Counted from the stretch's first letter, positions 9,568 to 20,406 are shown. The stretch is 64,000 bases of DNA from Pseudophaeobacter leonis (GCF_002087335.1 NZ_MWVJ01000045.1:38355-102354), one strand, 5' to 3'. Notes: a model not told the origin generated them from the letters alone. Numbers and translations: made by a program.

Positions 9568-10779
9568 TAGCGGTCAATCTCTCCAAATACGACGTCCATG
9601 GTGCCGATGATGGCAGCGACGTCAGCCAGCTGGTGGCCTTTTGCAACGTGGTCCATGGCCTGAAGGTGCAGGAAGCCAGGGGCGCGGATCTTGCTGCGGT
9701 AAGGTTTGTTCGACCCGTCCGCCACCAGATAGACGCCAAATTCCCCCTTGGGAGCCTCAACGGCGGCGTAGACCTCACCGGCGGGCCCATGGGCCTTCGG
9801 TGTAAAGTTTGAAGTGGTGGATCAGGCTTTCCATCGAGGTCTTCATGTCCCCCCGTTTTGGCGGGCTCAGCTTACCGCGCGCCATCACATCACCGGTGGC
9901 TTCGCGCAGCTTGCCAATGGCCTGACGGATGATCGACAGCGACTGGCGCATCTCTTCCATCCGCACCAGATAGCGGTCATAGCAGTCGCCGTTCTTGCCA
10001 ACAGGGATCTGAAACCCGAACTCATCATAGCATTCATAGGGCTGCGCACGGCGCAGATCCCAGGCCATGCCTGAGCCGCGTACCATGACACCAGAGAAGC
10101 CATAGTCCAGGATCTCTTGCTCGGACACCACGCCAATGTCGCAGTTCCGTTGCTTGAAAATGCGGTTTTCGGTCAGCAACCCGTCAATATCCGCCAGCAC
10201 CCTGGGGAACTCCATCGCCCAGAGGTCGATATCATCCAGCAGATCATCAGGAATGTCCTGATGCACACCACCCGGGCGGAAATAGGCCGCGTGCAGCCGT
10301 GCGCCACAGGCGCGCTCATAAAAGCACATCAGCTTTTCACGTTCCTCAAAGCCCCAGAGCGGCGGCGTCAGCGCGCCCACATCCATGGCCTGTGTGGTCA
10401 CGCTCAGCAGGTGGTTCAGAATACGGCCGATCTCGGAATACAGCACCCGAATGAGCGAGCCGCGACGGGGCACCTCAACACCGGTGAGCTTTTCAATGGC
10501 GAGACACCAGGCGTGTTCCTGGTTCATCGGCGCCACATAGTCGAGCCGGTCAAAATAGGGCAGGTTCTGCAGATAGGTGCGGCTTTCCATCAGCTTTTCG
10601 GTGCCACGGTCCAGCAGGACGATGTGCGGGTCACACCGTTCAACAATCTCGCCGTCGAGTTCGAGAACCAAGCGCAAAACACCGTGCGCCGCCGGGTGCT
10701 GCGGGCCAAAGTTGATGTTAAAGTTGCGGATGTTCTGTTCGCCGGTTACGGCGTCGTCAAATTTTGCACCGTCCATCAT
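9567..10779 (-). CDS. nuoD: NADH-quinone oxidoreductase subunit D, frame broken near 9783
   Basis: NuoD (49-kDa subunit) lines the quinone-binding site with NuoB and descends from NiFe hydrogenase large subunits. The start region [20 protein letters not shown] is diagnostic; its two His lie in the quinone pocket. After residue 330 (YTEGP) the frame shifts. The other frame continues [20 protein letters not shown] and ends [12 protein letters not shown] at 9567. The shift is net +1, or a loss of two bases, which would give 404 aa, the usual length. The start ATG at 10779 overlaps the nuoC stop. Confidence 0.95.
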
Positions 10780-11381
10780 TTCGCCCCCTCTTTTTCATCG
10801 CCGGGAAGGATGTATTCGGCCCCCTCCCAGGGAGACATGAAGTCAAACTGGCGGTATTCCTGCACCAGGTTCACCGGCTCATAGACAACGCGCTTTTCGG
10901 CCTCGTCATAGCGCACCTCGGTATAGCCCGTGGTCGGAAAGTCCTTGCGAAGCGGATAGCCGCGAAAGCCATAATCCGTAAGAATACGGCGCAGATCCGG
11001 GTGGCCTGAGAACAGGATGCCGAACATGTCAAAGATTTCCCGCTCAAACCAGTTGGCCGAAGGGTGCACATCAACAATCGAAGGCCCCATATCGTCTTGG
11101 CGAATGGAAACCCGCAGGCGGATGCGGTGATTTTGATACATCGACAGGAAGTGGTAGACCGCATCAAGCCGTTTACCACGTTCGGGGTAATCTACCGCCG
11201 TGATGTCCACCAGTGAGGAGAACTTGCAGGTATTGTCGGCCCTCAGAAACTCAACCAGACCGACAATATCGGCCGGGGCCACATCAACGGTCAGCTCATC
11301 AAAGGCGATAGCCCAGGACAAAACACAGTCCGGCCGTTTGGCTGCGATCTGAGTGCCAAGTTCTTGCAATGCTTCAGTCAT
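10776..11381 (-). CDS. nuoC: NADH-quinone oxidoreductase subunit C
   Basis: This 201-aa 30-kDa subunit of the peripheral arm packs against NuoD and stabilises the quinone module. Typical motifs are [20 protein letters not shown] near residues 55-74, [20 protein letters not shown] near 128-147, and [19 protein letters not shown]. The length is normal. It is separate from nuoD, as in other alphaproteobacteria, in contrast to the fused nuoCD of enterobacteria. nuoB lies 23 bp upstream. Confidence 0.97.
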   Translation of the reverse strand: MTEALQELGTQIAAKRPDCVLSWAIAFDELTVDVAPADIVGLVEFLRADNTCKFSSLVDITAVDYPERGKRLDAVYHFLSMYQNHRIRLRVSIRQDDMGPSIVDVHPSANWFEREIFDMFGILFSGHPDLRRILTDYGFRGYPLRKDFPTTGYTEVRYDEAEKRVVYEPVNLVQEYRQFDFMSPWEGAEYILPGDEKEGAK

Positions 11382-11404
11382 TTATGTCTCTCCAGCCAGA
11401 TCGC

Positions 11405-11938
11405 TTAGCGCACCAGGGTGCCGGTACGGCGGATTTTGCGCTGCAGCTGCATCAGCCCATAAAGCAGAGCTTCAGCTGTGGGCGGGCAACCCGGCACATA
11501 GATATCCACCGGAACAATGCGGTCACAGCCACGCACAACCGAATAGCTGTAGTGGTAGTAGCCACCGCCATTGGCGCAGGAGCCCATCGAGATCACATAG
11601 CGCGGCTCGGGCATCTGGTCGTAGACCTTGCGCAGGGCGGGCGCCTTTTTGTTGGTCAAAGTCCCCGCCACAATCATCACATCCGACTGACGCGGAGAGG
11701 CACGCGGCGCGATACCAAACCGTTCGGCATCGTAGCGCGGCATCGAGGTATGCATCATTTCAACCGCGCAACAGGCCAGACCAAAGGTCATCCAGTGCAG
11801 GCTGCCAGTACGGGCCCAGTTGATGATGTCTTCACTTGAGGTGAGCAGAAACCCTTTGTCCTGCAGCTCGGCATTCAGGGCCTGGGTGGCAACCTCATTG
11901 TCGATCCCAGCGGTGTTGGCTCCGGTCATCACTCCCAT
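11405..11938 (-). CDS. nuoB: NADH-quinone oxidoreductase subunit B
   Basis: NuoB carries cluster N2, which reduces ubiquinone. The ligands are the tandem Cys in [10 protein letters not shown], the Cys in [17 protein letters not shown] and the Cys in [16 protein letters not shown] chose ATG 11938 because GGGAG lies seven bases upstream; ATG 11929 is in frame but has the same motif only two bases away. From 11938 the protein is 177 aa. The start overlaps the 3' end of nuoA. Confidence 0.96.
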   Translation of the reverse strand: MGVMTGANTAGIDNEVATQALNAELQDKGFLLTSSEDIINWARTGSLHWMTFGLACCAVEMMHTSMPRYDAERFGIAPRASPRQSDVMIVAGTLTNKKAPALRKVYDQMPEPRYVISMGSCANGGGYYHYSYSVVRGCDRIVPVDIYVPGCPPTAEALLYGLMQLQRKIRRTGTLVR

Positions 11939-12294
11939 TCCAGAGCTCCCTTTTTCCACTCATAGGCAAAGCCAATGGTCAGAACCGCGAGAAACACCAT
12001 CATCGACCAAAAGCCAGTGTCGCTCATATCCTTGAAACCAACGGCCCAGGGAAAGAGGAAGGCAATTTCCAGATCAAAAATGATGAAAAGAATCGACACC
12101 AGGTAGAACCGCACATCGAATTTCATACGGGCGTCATCAAAGGCATTGAAACCGCACTCATAGGCGCTGACTTTTTCTGGGTCCGGATTGCGAACGCCGA
12201 GCACAAGCGCCGCCAATATAAGAACAATTCCCAGGCCGACCGCAACGACCAGAAACACCATAATCGGGAGATATTCCCGCAACATCTCTTCCAC
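11929..12294 (-). CDS. nuoA: NADH-quinone oxidoreductase subunit A
   Basis: This 121-aa three-helix membrane subunit (ND3 family) is the first gene of the operon. Helices lie near residues 8-30, 65-85 and 90-112. The conserved loop [20 protein letters not shown], between helices 1 and 2, carries the Cys that changes exposure in the active/deactive transition of complex I in related systems. A candidate promoter lies 66-94 bp upstream. Confidence 0.97.
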   Translation of the reverse strand: MEEMLREYLPIMVFLVVAVGLGIVLILAALVLGVRNPDPEKVSAYECGFNAFDDARMKFDVRFYLVSILFIIFDLEIAFLFPWAVGFKDMSDTGFWSMMVFLAVLTIGFAYEWKKGALEWE

Positions 12295-12359
12295 GAGTGG
12301 CTCCTTTCCGAGCGCGCGGATTCTCGCGCGCCGTCAATTGGCGTGTTGACTTGCGCATG

Positions 12360-12388
12360 TGTCTACTCCTGCCCCCCCCTATCGTCAA
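12360..12388 (-). promoter_or_regulatory. Candidate promoter of the nuo operon
   Basis: On the minus strand TTGACG (12388-12383) is followed after exactly 17 bases by TAGACA (12365-12360). This matches sigma-70-type spacing and lies upstream of nuoA. The spacer contains a run of eight or nine G. Between promoter and gene a GC-only inverted repeat (GCGCGCG/CGCGCGC, 12312-12331) could form a leader hairpin. This is a consensus match only. Confidence 0.45.
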
Positions 12389-12496
12389 CCAAACCAATGG
12401 CTAAGAAAGAGGCTTTCTGCACAAGTCGCGACCCTGCGGCATCACTTCACGCCATTTGGACCGGGAGGAGTTAATTTCTTATTATTTCCATAAGGA

Positions 12497-12524
12497 AAGG
12501 CGCCACGTATTTTCGTGGCGCCTT
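12497..12524 (-). terminator. Rho-independent terminator of the leucine-catabolism operon
   Basis: A perfect 11-bp inverted repeat (AAGGCGCCACG / CGTGGCGCCTT) with a six-base loop lies 43 bp after the stop of the methylglutaconyl-CoA hydratase gene. A short T-rich tail follows on the minus strand. It also separates this operon from nuo. Confidence 0.7.
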
Positions 12525-12566
12525 GTTAAACTAGCACAAAAAACGACATGCAAAATATTGGTTAAC

Positions 12567-13349
12567 TCAGCCCTGCCAACGCGGCTTTCGCTTGGCAAAG
12601 AAGGCACCGATTCCTTCCGGAGCCTCGTCGCCTTCCCAGCAATCAACCAGAGCCTGAATGGTCATATCGATCACCGCATCATCCAGACGAGGGCCCAGAT
12701 CGCGGGTCAGCTTTTTGGCGGCAGCAACGGCGCGCGGCGCACAGCTCAGGTAGGGGACAACCTCGGCCTCGACCGCCGCCGCCAGATCCGCGGCCGGCAC
12801 GCATTTGGCCAAAAGGCCCAGTTCAACCGCTTCTGCCGCCCCAAAGAGACGCGCTGACATGAACACCCGGCGCGCACGGGATTCCCCCATGCGAGCAACC
12901 ACATAGGGACCAATGGTGGCCGGGATCAACCCCAGCCTAGTCTCTGTCAGCCCCATTTTCAGATGATCCGCACCAATCGCCACATCGCAGACCGATGCCA
13001 GGCCAACACCGCCGCCAAAGGCATTGCCCTGGATGGCGCCAATCAACGGCTTTGGCAGCGTGTTGAGCAGCATCAGGGCTTCGGCCAGCACCCGCGCCTC
13101 GGCCCCACGGCTGGCGCTGTCGGCAGCCATTTGCTTTTGCATCCAGGTGAGATCACCGCCGGCACAAAAGCTCTTACCGGCGCCGGTCAACACCACCACG
13201 CGCACATCATCATCTGCGGCCAGCTGCCTTGCTGCCTGTTTCAGCTCCACCAGCATCTCGCCAGGCATGGCATTGTGCTTTTCAGGGCGATTCAGCCGCA
13301 GGGTGGCCACACCGCGGGCGTCGGTTTCAATTTCGATCATTTCAAACAT
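12567..13349 (-). CDS. liuC: Methylglutaconyl-CoA hydratase / enoyl-CoA hydratase of leucine degradation
   Basis: This 260-aa crotonase-fold enzyme hydrates 3-methylglutaconyl-CoA to HMG-CoA, judged by context. Seen motifs are LRLNRPEKHNAMPGEML at the CoA site, the oxyanion-hole segment GAIQGNAFGGGVGLAS near residue 100, and TETRLGLIPATIGPYV with the catalytic Glu. I chose ATG 13349 because GGGAG lies seven bases upstream; the frame is open to 13415 but that part has no family similarity. HMG-CoA lyase, whose substrate this enzyme would make, is encoded next to it. Confidence 0.85.
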   Translation of the reverse strand: MFEMIEIETDARGVATLRLNRPEKHNAMPGEMLVELKQAARQLAADDDVRVVVLTGAGKSFCAGGDLTWMQKQMAADSASRGAEARVLAEALMLLNTLPKPLIGAIQGNAFGGGVGLASVCDVAIGADHLKMGLTETRLGLIPATIGPYVVARMGESRARRVFMSARLFGAAEAVELGLLAKCVPAADLAAAVEAEVVPYLSCAPRAVAAAKKLTRDLGPRLDDAVIDMTIQALVDCWEGDEAPEGIGAFFAKRKPRWQG

Positions 13350-13441
13350 CTCTGCTCTCCCAATTTCGCCAGACCTCTGCGGGTCCAGCTCAGTGACGCA
13401 GGCGCCCCACACCAATGGAGCGGCCCCGCGCCGGATGTGTT

Positions 13442-14293
13442 TCAGCCGCGCATCGCCCTGGCCATCTCTGCAGCCCGGCCCAAAACCGCGCGATCCAGCC
13501 CGGTCTCATAGCCAAGAGCGGTCAGGTGGTCGTGCACCGCTTCGGTCGCAACATTGCCTGCCGCACCCGGTGCGTAGGGGCAGCCGCCCAACCCCCCAAC
13601 AGCCGCATCAAACCCCCGCACGCCCTGCTGCAGCGAGGCCTCGATGTTCACCAGCGCCCGCCCCGCCGTGTCATGATAGTGGCCGGCCAGTTGCGCTACC
13701 GGCACCCGTTTCGTTACGGCAGATAGCATTTTGCTGATCGTTTCAGGCCTTCCCTGCCCAATGGTGTCGCCAAGAGAGACCTCATAACAGCCCATAAGGT
13801 GCAGAGTTTCCGCCACCAAGGCCACCTGCTCGGGATCAGTTGCCCCGTCAAAGGGACAGTGAGTCACGCAGGAGACATAGCCACGCACCGGCAGGTTGAT
13901 CAAAGCTGCCGCCTGCAGGATTGGTTTGAACCGCTCGATGCTTTCAGCAATGCTTGCGTTGATGTTCGCCTTGGAAAACCCTTCCGAGGCGGAGGCAAAG
14001 ATCGCGATTTCATCCGCTTTGGCGGCAACCGCATCGCTATAGCCGCGCATATTTGGTGTCAGGGCTGCATAGGACACGCCCGCCGCCCGGCTGATCCCTG
14101 CCAAAACCTCGGCGCTGCCCGCCATCTGTGGCACCCACTTAGGGGACACAAAACTGGCCACCTCGATGCGGCGAAACCCCGCCTTTGAGAGGCAGTCCAC
14201 CAGAGCGATCTTCTCTGTCACCGGGATCTCACGCGTCTCGTTCTGCAGCCCGTCGCGCGGACCCATCTCAAAGATCTCAACAGCCTGTGTCAT
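13442..14293 (-). CDS. liuE: Hydroxymethylglutaryl-CoA lyase
   Basis: This 283-aa TIM-barrel enzyme splits HMG-CoA into acetyl-CoA and acetoacetate, the last step of the leucine branch. Evidence is the N-terminal EMGPRDGLQNETREIP, which carries the catalytic Arg and metal Asp, and the C-terminal GGLGGCPYAPGAAGNVATE, which carries the catalytic Cys. Its length is that of bacterial lyases. It lies between the carboxylase alpha subunit and the hydratase, all in the same direction. Confidence 0.95.
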   Translation of the reverse strand: MTQAVEIFEMGPRDGLQNETREIPVTEKIALVDCLSKAGFRRIEVASFVSPKWVPQMAGSAEVLAGISRAAGVSYAALTPNMRGYSDAVAAKADEIAIFASASEGFSKANINASIAESIERFKPILQAAALINLPVRGYVSCVTHCPFDGATDPEQVALVAETLHLMGCYEVSLGDTIGQGRPETISKMLSAVTKRVPVAQLAGHYHDTAGRALVNIEASLQQGVRGFDAAVGGLGGCPYAPGAAGNVATEAVHDHLTALGYETGLDRAVLGRAAEMARAMRG

Positions 14294-14375
14294 GCCCCTG
14301 GCCCCTCTTTCATCTTGCTCTAAATACCTAAATTGACCAGCGCGCCCCGCAAGGCGCGCCGCTCAGTCAGAACCG

Positions 14376-16310
14376 CTACACCTCTTCCAGGCGGACAAGA
14401 GCCGCGCCGGCCTCCACCTGATCACCGTCAGCGGCCAGCACCTCGGCCACCACACCGTCGCGCGCCGCGAGCAATGCGTGTTCCATCTTCATCGCCTCCA
14501 GAATGGCAAGACGGTCGCCCTCCTTCACCGCATCGCCAGCCTTGGCAAAGACTGCCTTCACCAGGCCCGGCATTGGCGCCAGAATGACGTTCAGATCACC
14601 CCCGGCTGTGGCGTCCCGGTCAAGCGGATCTACCAGCTCAAAGCCAAGCCCATAGCTATCATAGACGGTGATGCTGGCCCCCGCTTGCGACACTGTGGGC
14701 AGGCTATGGCCGCCCAGATCCCAGGTGCTGCAAGCGGGGGCCGCAACAACCTCAGTCTCGCCAATGGTCCAGATCTGGCGATCCGGGCCGTCAACCGCAA
14801 CCATGGCTTCAAACTCTTCGCCCTGATGCCGCAAATGCACCGAGCGATGCAGATCACCCCAAAGGGTAAAGCCCGTGTCCCAATCTGCCTCAATGAGATC
14901 CAGCGCCTGCATGGCCGCGGCAACCCGGTGGTGCGGCTGCACCTCGGGGGCTGCGACCAACGCGTCGAGATCGCGGGCAATCAGCCCTGTGTCCACCACA
15001 CCGTTGGCAAAGCCCTTATGGGCTGCCAGCGCCCCAAGGAAGGCAAGGTTGGTGACGGTGCCGCCTACCTGGGTGGCAGCAAGCGCCTGTGACAGCCGTG
15101 ACAGCGCGATTTCGCGGGTTGCGCCATGCACAATCGCCTTGGAGATCATCGGATCATACCAGGGGCTGATGGTGTCGCCAGCGCGCACCCCACTGTCGGC
15201 GCGACAGCTGGCCGGGAACTGCAGATGGGTGAGCGTGCCGGTGGCGGGCAAAAAACCCTTTGGCACATCTTCAGCATAAAGCCGCGCCTCAAAGGCATGA
15301 CCGGTGATGCTGAGGTCGTCTTGCTGGGCGGGCAGGCTCTCGCCCGAGGCAACCCGCAGCTGCCATTCCACCAGATCAACGCTGGTGATCAGCTCGGTTA
15401 CCGGGTGCTCTACCTGCAGGCGGGTGTTCATCTCCATGAACCAAAAACCATCGGCGCGCAGACCCTTGGCGCCGTCGACGATGAATTCGACCGTGCCTGC
15501 CCCCTTATAGCCAATGGCCTCGGCGGCGCGCACGCCAGCCTCGCCCATGGCCTGACGCATATCCTGCGTCATGCCCGGTGCCGGCGCCTCTTCGATCACC
15601 TTTTGGTGGCGGCGCTGCAACGAGCAGTCGCGCTCAAACAAATGTACCGCCCTCGAGCCATCACCAAACACCTGAATCTCAATATGGCGGGGTTGCTGGA
15701 TGTATTTCTCGATCAGGACATCCGGATTGCCAAAAGAAGTGGTGGCTTCGCTTTGAGCACTGGCGAGTGCTTCGGTGAAATCTTCGGACCGCTCAACCAA
15801 ACGCATGCCCTTGCCACCGCCACCGGCCACCGCCTTGATCAGCACAGGATAGCCAATGGCATCAGCTGCGCCCCACAAATGGTCGCTGTCCTGGTTAGCG
15901 CCGTGATAGCCGGGCACCACTGGCACACCAGCAGCCTCCATCAGAACCTTGGCGGCGTCCTTGAGGCCCATTTTGCGGATCGCATCAGCCGAAGGGCCGA
16001 TAAACGCCAGACCAGCTGCCTCAACCGCATCAACAAATTCCGGGTTCTCCGACAAAAAGCCATAGCCGGGGTGGATGGCCTGCGCGCCGCTGCTCTTGGC
16101 CACGGCAATGATTTCATCGCCCAACAGATAGCTGTCTGCCGGCGCTGGACCATGGCCAATAGGATAGGACTCATCTGCCATGGCGACATGTTTGGCGCTC
16201 CGGTCAGCGCTTGAGTACACCGCGACAGTTTTTACGCCCAAAGCACGGGCAGTTTCCATCACACGGCAAGCGATCTCGCCCCGGTTGGCAATAAGGATTT
16301 TATCAAACAT
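14376..16310 (-). CDS. liuD: 3-Methylcrotonyl-CoA carboxylase, biotin-containing alpha subunit
   Basis: This 644-aa subunit carboxylates its own biotin with ATP and bicarbonate. The biotin carboxylase part (residues 1-445) begins FDKILIANRGEIACRVMETA, has the Gly-rich ATP loop VAGGGGKGMRLVE near residue 163 and the metal/ATP motif FMEMNTRLQVEHPVTE near 288. The C-terminal biotinyl domain has LEAMKMEHAL with biotinylated Lys608. It pairs with the beta subunit gene just upstream in the operon, which defines it as methylcrotonyl-CoA and not acetyl-CoA carboxylase. Confidence 0.93.
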   Translation of the reverse strand: MFDKILIANRGEIACRVMETARALGVKTVAVYSSADRSAKHVAMADESYPIGHGPAPADSYLLGDEIIAVAKSSGAQAIHPGYGFLSENPEFVDAVEAAGLAFIGPSADAIRKMGLKDAAKVLMEAAGVPVVPGYHGANQDSDHLWGAADAIGYPVLIKAVAGGGGKGMRLVERSEDFTEALASAQSEATTSFGNPDVLIEKYIQQPRHIEIQVFGDGSRAVHLFERDCSLQRRHQKVIEEAPAPGMTQDMRQAMGEAGVRAAEAIGYKGAGTVEFIVDGAKGLRADGFWFMEMNTRLQVEHPVTELITSVDLVEWQLRVASGESLPAQQDDLSITGHAFEARLYAEDVPKGFLPATGTLTHLQFPASCRADSGVRAGDTISPWYDPMISKAIVHGATREIALSRLSQALAATQVGGTVTNLAFLGALAAHKGFANGVVDTGLIARDLDALVAAPEVQPHHRVAAAMQALDLIEADWDTGFTLWGDLHRSVHLRHQGEEFEAMVAVDGPDRQIWTIGETEVVAAPACSTWDLGGHSLPTVSQAGASITVYDSYGLGFELVDPLDRDATAGGDLNVILAPMPGLVKAVFAKAGDAVKEGDRLAILEAMKMEHALLAARDGVVAEVLAADGDQVEAGAALVRLEEV

Positions 16311-16396
16311 GGGAATGGTCCTTTGTCTGGAACGTCGGACCGAGGGCTCTGCCCCCGGACCCCCGAGGTATTTTAGGCAAGATGAAAGGGCGGGTG

Positions 16397-18000
16397 TTAC
16401 ATGCGAAAGACGCCAAAGCGGGTCTCCTCGATCGGAGCGTTCAGAGCAGCCCGGAGAGACAGGGCCAGCACATCACGGCTTTTGCGCGGATCAATGATGC
16501 CATCATCCCAGAGGCGTGCCGAGGCATAGAGCGGGTGGCTTTGCTCTTCGAACATATCGATGGTGGGCTGCTTGAACTGGGCTTCTTCTTCGACCGACCA
16601 GTTCCCGCACTGGCGTTCAATGGCGTCACGTTTCACCGTGGCCAGCACGCCTGCGGCCTGCTCGCCGCCCATGACAGAGATCCGGCTGTTGGGCCAGGAC
16701 CACAGGAAGCGCGGCTGATACGCCCGCCCGGCCATGCCGTAGTTGCCCGCCCCAAAGGAGCCGCCCACCAGCATGGTGATCTTTGGCACATTGGTTGAGG
16801 CCACGCCTGGGACCATCTTGGCGCCGTGACGGGCGATGCCTTCGTTCTCATATTTGCGCCCCACCATAAAGCCGGTGATATTTTGCAAAAACACCAGCGG
16901 GATTTTGCGCTGCGAACACAGTTCGACAAAATGCGCGCCCTTTTGGGCCGCCTCAGAGAACAACACGCCGTTGTTGGCGACAATGCCGACGGGGCAGCCT
17001 TTGACATGGGCAAAGCCGGTGACAAGCGTCTCGCCGTAGCGCGGCTTGAACTCATCAAAGCGCGAGCCATCCACCAGACGCGCAATGACTTCGCGAATGT
17101 CATAAGGCGTGCGCAGATCGCCGGGCACAACACCAAGGATCTCTTCGGGGTGATAGGCGGGCTCTTCTGGAGAGGCCCAGTTCACCGTCTGTGGTTTGGA
17201 GATATTGAGCGACTGCACCGCGCGCCGGGCTAGAGCCAGCGCATGGGTGTCGTCTTCGGCAAGGTAGTCCGCCACACCAGACAGACGCGTATGCACATCA
17301 CCGCCACCGAGATCCTCGGCCGAGACCACTTCTCCCGTGGCCGCCTTCACCAGGGGGGGGCCTGCAAGGAAGATGGTGCCCTTTCCTTAACGATAATCGT
17401 GACATCAGACATCGCCGGCACATAGGCGCCGCCAGCGGTGCAGCTGCCCATGACAACAGCGATCTGCGGGATGCCCTTGGCGGACATGCGCGCCTGGTTG
17501 TAGAAGATACGGCCAAAGTGGTCGCGATCCGGAAAGACCTCATCCTGTTGCGGCAGGTTGGCGCCACCAGAGTCCACCAGATAGATACAAGGCAAGTGGT
17601 TCTCTTCGGCAATCTCTTGGGCGCGCAGGTGTTTTTTCACCGTCATCGGGAAATAGGTGCCACCCTTTACCGTCGCATCATTGCAAACCACCATGACCTC
17701 TTGGCCATGCACCCGGCCAATGCCCGCGATCACGCCAGCGGCAGGGGCTGCGCCGTCATACATATTGTGGGGTGCCGTTGCACAGACCTCGAGGAAGGGG
17801 GAGCCCGGATCCAGCAGGTTTGCCACCCGGCGGCGCGGCAGCATTTTGCCACGGCTCTCGTGGCGGGCACGGGATTTCTCACCACCACCCAGTCGCGCGG
17901 CCTCTGCCACCGCGTCGATCTGATCCAGCGCCTCAAGATGCGCCGCGCGGTTCTGTTTGAAGCCTTCGGAGGAAGGCATTGCCTTGGATTGAAGTTTCAT
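16397..18000 (-). CDS. liuB: 3-Methylcrotonyl-CoA carboxylase beta subunit, frame broken near 17384
   Basis: This carboxyltransferase subunit moves CO2 from biotin to 3-methylcrotonyl-CoA. The N-terminal part has [15 protein letters not shown] and [18 protein letters not shown]. After IIVKE the frame slips by one missing base; the other frame resumes [17 protein letters not shown] and runs to ETRFGVFRM. Restoring one base gives 534 aa, the normal length. The eight-C run just downstream (17353-17360) is correct in frame, so the error is in the GAAAGGGC segment. The C-terminal half has [20 protein letters not shown], typical of the family. Confidence 0.93.
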
Positions 18001-18001
18001 C

Positions 18002-18877
18002 TTAGCTTGTCACCTTGATTACAATGCGTTGTGGTTTTCGGGCGCTCTTCGCAACGTGAGGAAGAAAGACGTCCAATGAATTAGAACCATTGAGCAATTG
18101 GAGGCGCATTCGGCAAATCAAGTCCATAACATGCGCAACTTGAACGACAGATCTTAAATCTGCTCGATAGTCCGTTTCCTCAAAGCCGTGTTCCAGAATC
18201 TTGTCGTCTTCAGATTTCCTGCCCTTAGGCATGTGAATCCATTGAACTGCAGAAGTCATGGATTGCAGAATGCTGTCATCACTTGCCTCTCGCGTGATTT
18301 TCAAAGCATTTCCGACGACAGGCTGTAAGGCTCTTCCGTGTTTGAACGAGTTCACTACCTGTCTGTTGGCAAGTAACTGCGCCTCGGCAACAAAAAGCTC
18401 TCTATAGTCGGCCACCTCAGGGAACTGAGAATCCAACGCCATCATTGACGCGAACCACTCTTCGAAACTCGCCGATAGCTCCTCGCCTGCAAAATAAGTA
18501 GTCCGAGGTACCGAAGCCTGCGCGAGTTGCTGAACCAGGTCTTCAAGCTCAGATGGGTATAGGTGAGATAAGGCTTTCGGAGTTGGCCCTAGCGGGTGCC
18601 CCGAACAGAGCAACACGACAAATGTTTCGCTGTTAAGATATCTGAAATACCTCGCAGCCGCACCTCTGGTGGCCTCAAAACGGTCGGAATGGTCAGTTAG
18701 AAATTCACGATAGTCCGCGTCATCGTCTCGTTCGAACAACTCATCCAAGAACTCTGTGCCCAGTGGGTTCTGGAATTGCAGCAGCGTACGAACAAAAAAG
18801 TAAGGGTCAAAGGACCGAAGGAAACGTCGCTCTGCCTCCAGTTCGAGTTTCGAATATCGATGAAAATGCGTCGGCAT
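18002..18877 (-). CDS. Hypothetical 291-aa protein, low-GC insertion in the leucine operon
   Basis: This protein has no signal peptide or membrane helix. It is rich in charged and aromatic residues and looks all-helical. A segment [13 protein letters not shown] (about residues 170-182) recalls the N-x-x-K-H-G helices of HEPN-like proteins, but the spacing of R and H is not the canonical one, so I do not claim that fold. By eye its GC content is near 50 percent, against about 60 percent for its neighbours. It is packed with single-base gaps: the synthetase gene stops at 18879 and the carboxylase beta gene starts at 18000. I do not recognise the family, and it has no obvious role in leucine degradation. 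Confidence 0.7.
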   Translation of the reverse strand: MPTHFHRYSKLELEAERRFLRSFDPYFFVRTLLQFQNPLGTEFLDELFERDDDADYREFLTDHSDRFEATRGAAARYFRYLNSETFVVLLCSGHPLGPTPKALSHLYPSELEDLVQQLAQASVPRTTYFAGEELSASFEEWFASMMALDSQFPEVADYRELFVAEAQLLANRQVVNSFKHGRALQPVVGNALKITREASDDSILQSMTSAVQWIHMPKGRKSEDDKILEHGFEETDYRADLRSVVQVAHVMDLICRMRLQLLNGSNSLDVFLPHVAKSARKPQRIVIKVTS

Positions 18878-18878
18878 T

Positions 18879-20406
18879 TTACCCCTCCCCCGCTGCCCGC
18901 GCCTTGAGCTCTTTGCGGATCACCTTGCCGGTCACTGTCATCGGCAAGGCCTCAACAAAGGTAATTTCTCGAGGGTAAGAATACTGGGCAAGCCGGTCTT
19001 TGACATGGGACTGTAGCTCTTGTTCCGTGACGGACACTTCAGGCTTCACAACCACATAGGCCTTGACGATTTCGGTGCGCAATGGATCTGGCTTGCCCAC
19101 AACACCGACGGTTGCGACCGCAGGGTGCGTCATCAGGCAGTCTTCGATTTCGGCCGGGCCGATGCGATAGCCCGCCGAGGTGATGACATCGTCCTCACGG
19201 CCAACAAAACGCAGAAAGTCGCCCTCCCAGATGCCGCGATCACCGGTGACCAGCCAGTCACCGAGAAACTTGGCCTCGGTCTCGGCCGGGACGCCTCCAG
19301 TATTCCAGCATCATCGAGGCTGAGCCACGCCGTACGGCGACATCGCCCTCCGCATCAGTGGGATTACCCGCATCATCAATCACCGCCACGTCATGTCCCG
19401 GCACCGCCTTGCCAATGCAGCCAGGGCGCGGCGCATAGTCCACACCACAGGATGAGGCCACCATGTTGCATTCGGTCTGGCCGTAAAATTCGTTGATGGT
19501 CACGCCAAAGCTCGCCCGGCCCCAAGCGAGCATCTCTGCGCCCAGGGGCTCTCCCCCAGAGGCAACCGAGCGCAGACCGTCGAGCCCCTGCCCCGCCGCT
19601 TTCAACATGCGCAGGGCTGTCGGGGGAAAGAACACATTGCGCACGCCGCCGCGCCGCACCAGATCGGCGCAGGCCTCAGGGGTGAATTTATCCAGCCGTG
19701 CCGCCACAACAGGTACGCCCAGCGCAAGGCCCGGCATAAGCACATCAACCAGCCCGCCAATCCAGGCCCAGTCAGCCGGCGTCCAGAGGCAATCTCCCGG
19801 CTGCCCCAGATGATCATGGCTGATCGCCACCCCCGGCAGATGGCCCGTCAGCACCCGGTGCGCATGCAACGCGCCCTTGGGGCTGCCAGTGGTGCCGGAG
19901 GTATAGATCAGAATAGCAGGCGTGTCCGGCGTGGTCTCAGCAAAGGGCACCGCCTCGCCGCCGGGCAAGGACACCTGATCCACCATCACAGCCTCGGCCA
20001 GATCTCCCAGCAGATCAGCGCCTTCCGGGTCTGTCAGCACAAAGACCACCCCGGCATCCCCTGCCCGTGAGGCCAGCGCGTCGCGTTTGAACAGCTTGAA
20101 CAGGGGCACCGAGATCGCGCCCAGCTTCCAGATCGCCAGATGCGCAGCCGCACACCAGGGCGACTGGCTGAGCAACACCCCAACCCGGTCTCCTGCTATG
20201 ATCCGCGTCGTGAGATAGCGCGCCAATCCATCGACCATCTCAGCCAAATCGCCATGGCTGATATCGTGCCGTTGGGGCCCGGTCAGATCAATGATCGCCA
20301 GCTTGTCTGCGGCATGATCCATCGCCTGGGCCGCCATGTTCAGACGCGCGGGCAGCTGCCACGATCCATCCGATGCCAAACCCGGTGTATTCAAAGGCAT
20401 TGTCAT
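18879..20406 (-). CDS. AMP-dependent acyl-CoA synthetase, frame broken near 19286
   Basis: This adenylate-forming enzyme activates a carboxylic acid to its CoA thioester. The phosphate loop ILIYTSGTTGSPKGALHAH is near residues 168-186, and the adenine motif EFYGQTECNMVAS lies further on. The frame slips after MLEYWRRP, where one C appears extra. The other frame resumes AETEAKFLGDWLVTGDRG and ends with the catalytic-Lys segment TVTGKVIRKELKAR. Repaired length is 508 aa, close to medium-chain or acetoacetyl-type synthetases. In this operon it may activate acetoacetate or isovalerate. ompW is divergent upstream. Confidence 0.85.

Noticed and set aside
9392..9790. A 132-codon minus-strand frame at the nuoD/nuoE junction
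   Set aside because: It is the wrong frame over the nuoD C-terminus; the correct frame gives [15 protein letters not shown] and a normal NuoD end.
17353..17360. Eight-G run considered as the cause of the mccB frame shift
   Set aside because: Reading through it in the downstream frame gives the correct [10 protein letters not shown]; the lost base lies about 25 bases away, near 17384.
18002..18877. HEPN ribonuclease assignment of the orphan gene
   Set aside because: Only a loose N-x-x-K-H-G-like segment is seen; the R-to-H spacing is not canonical and no partner toxin-antitoxin gene exists.
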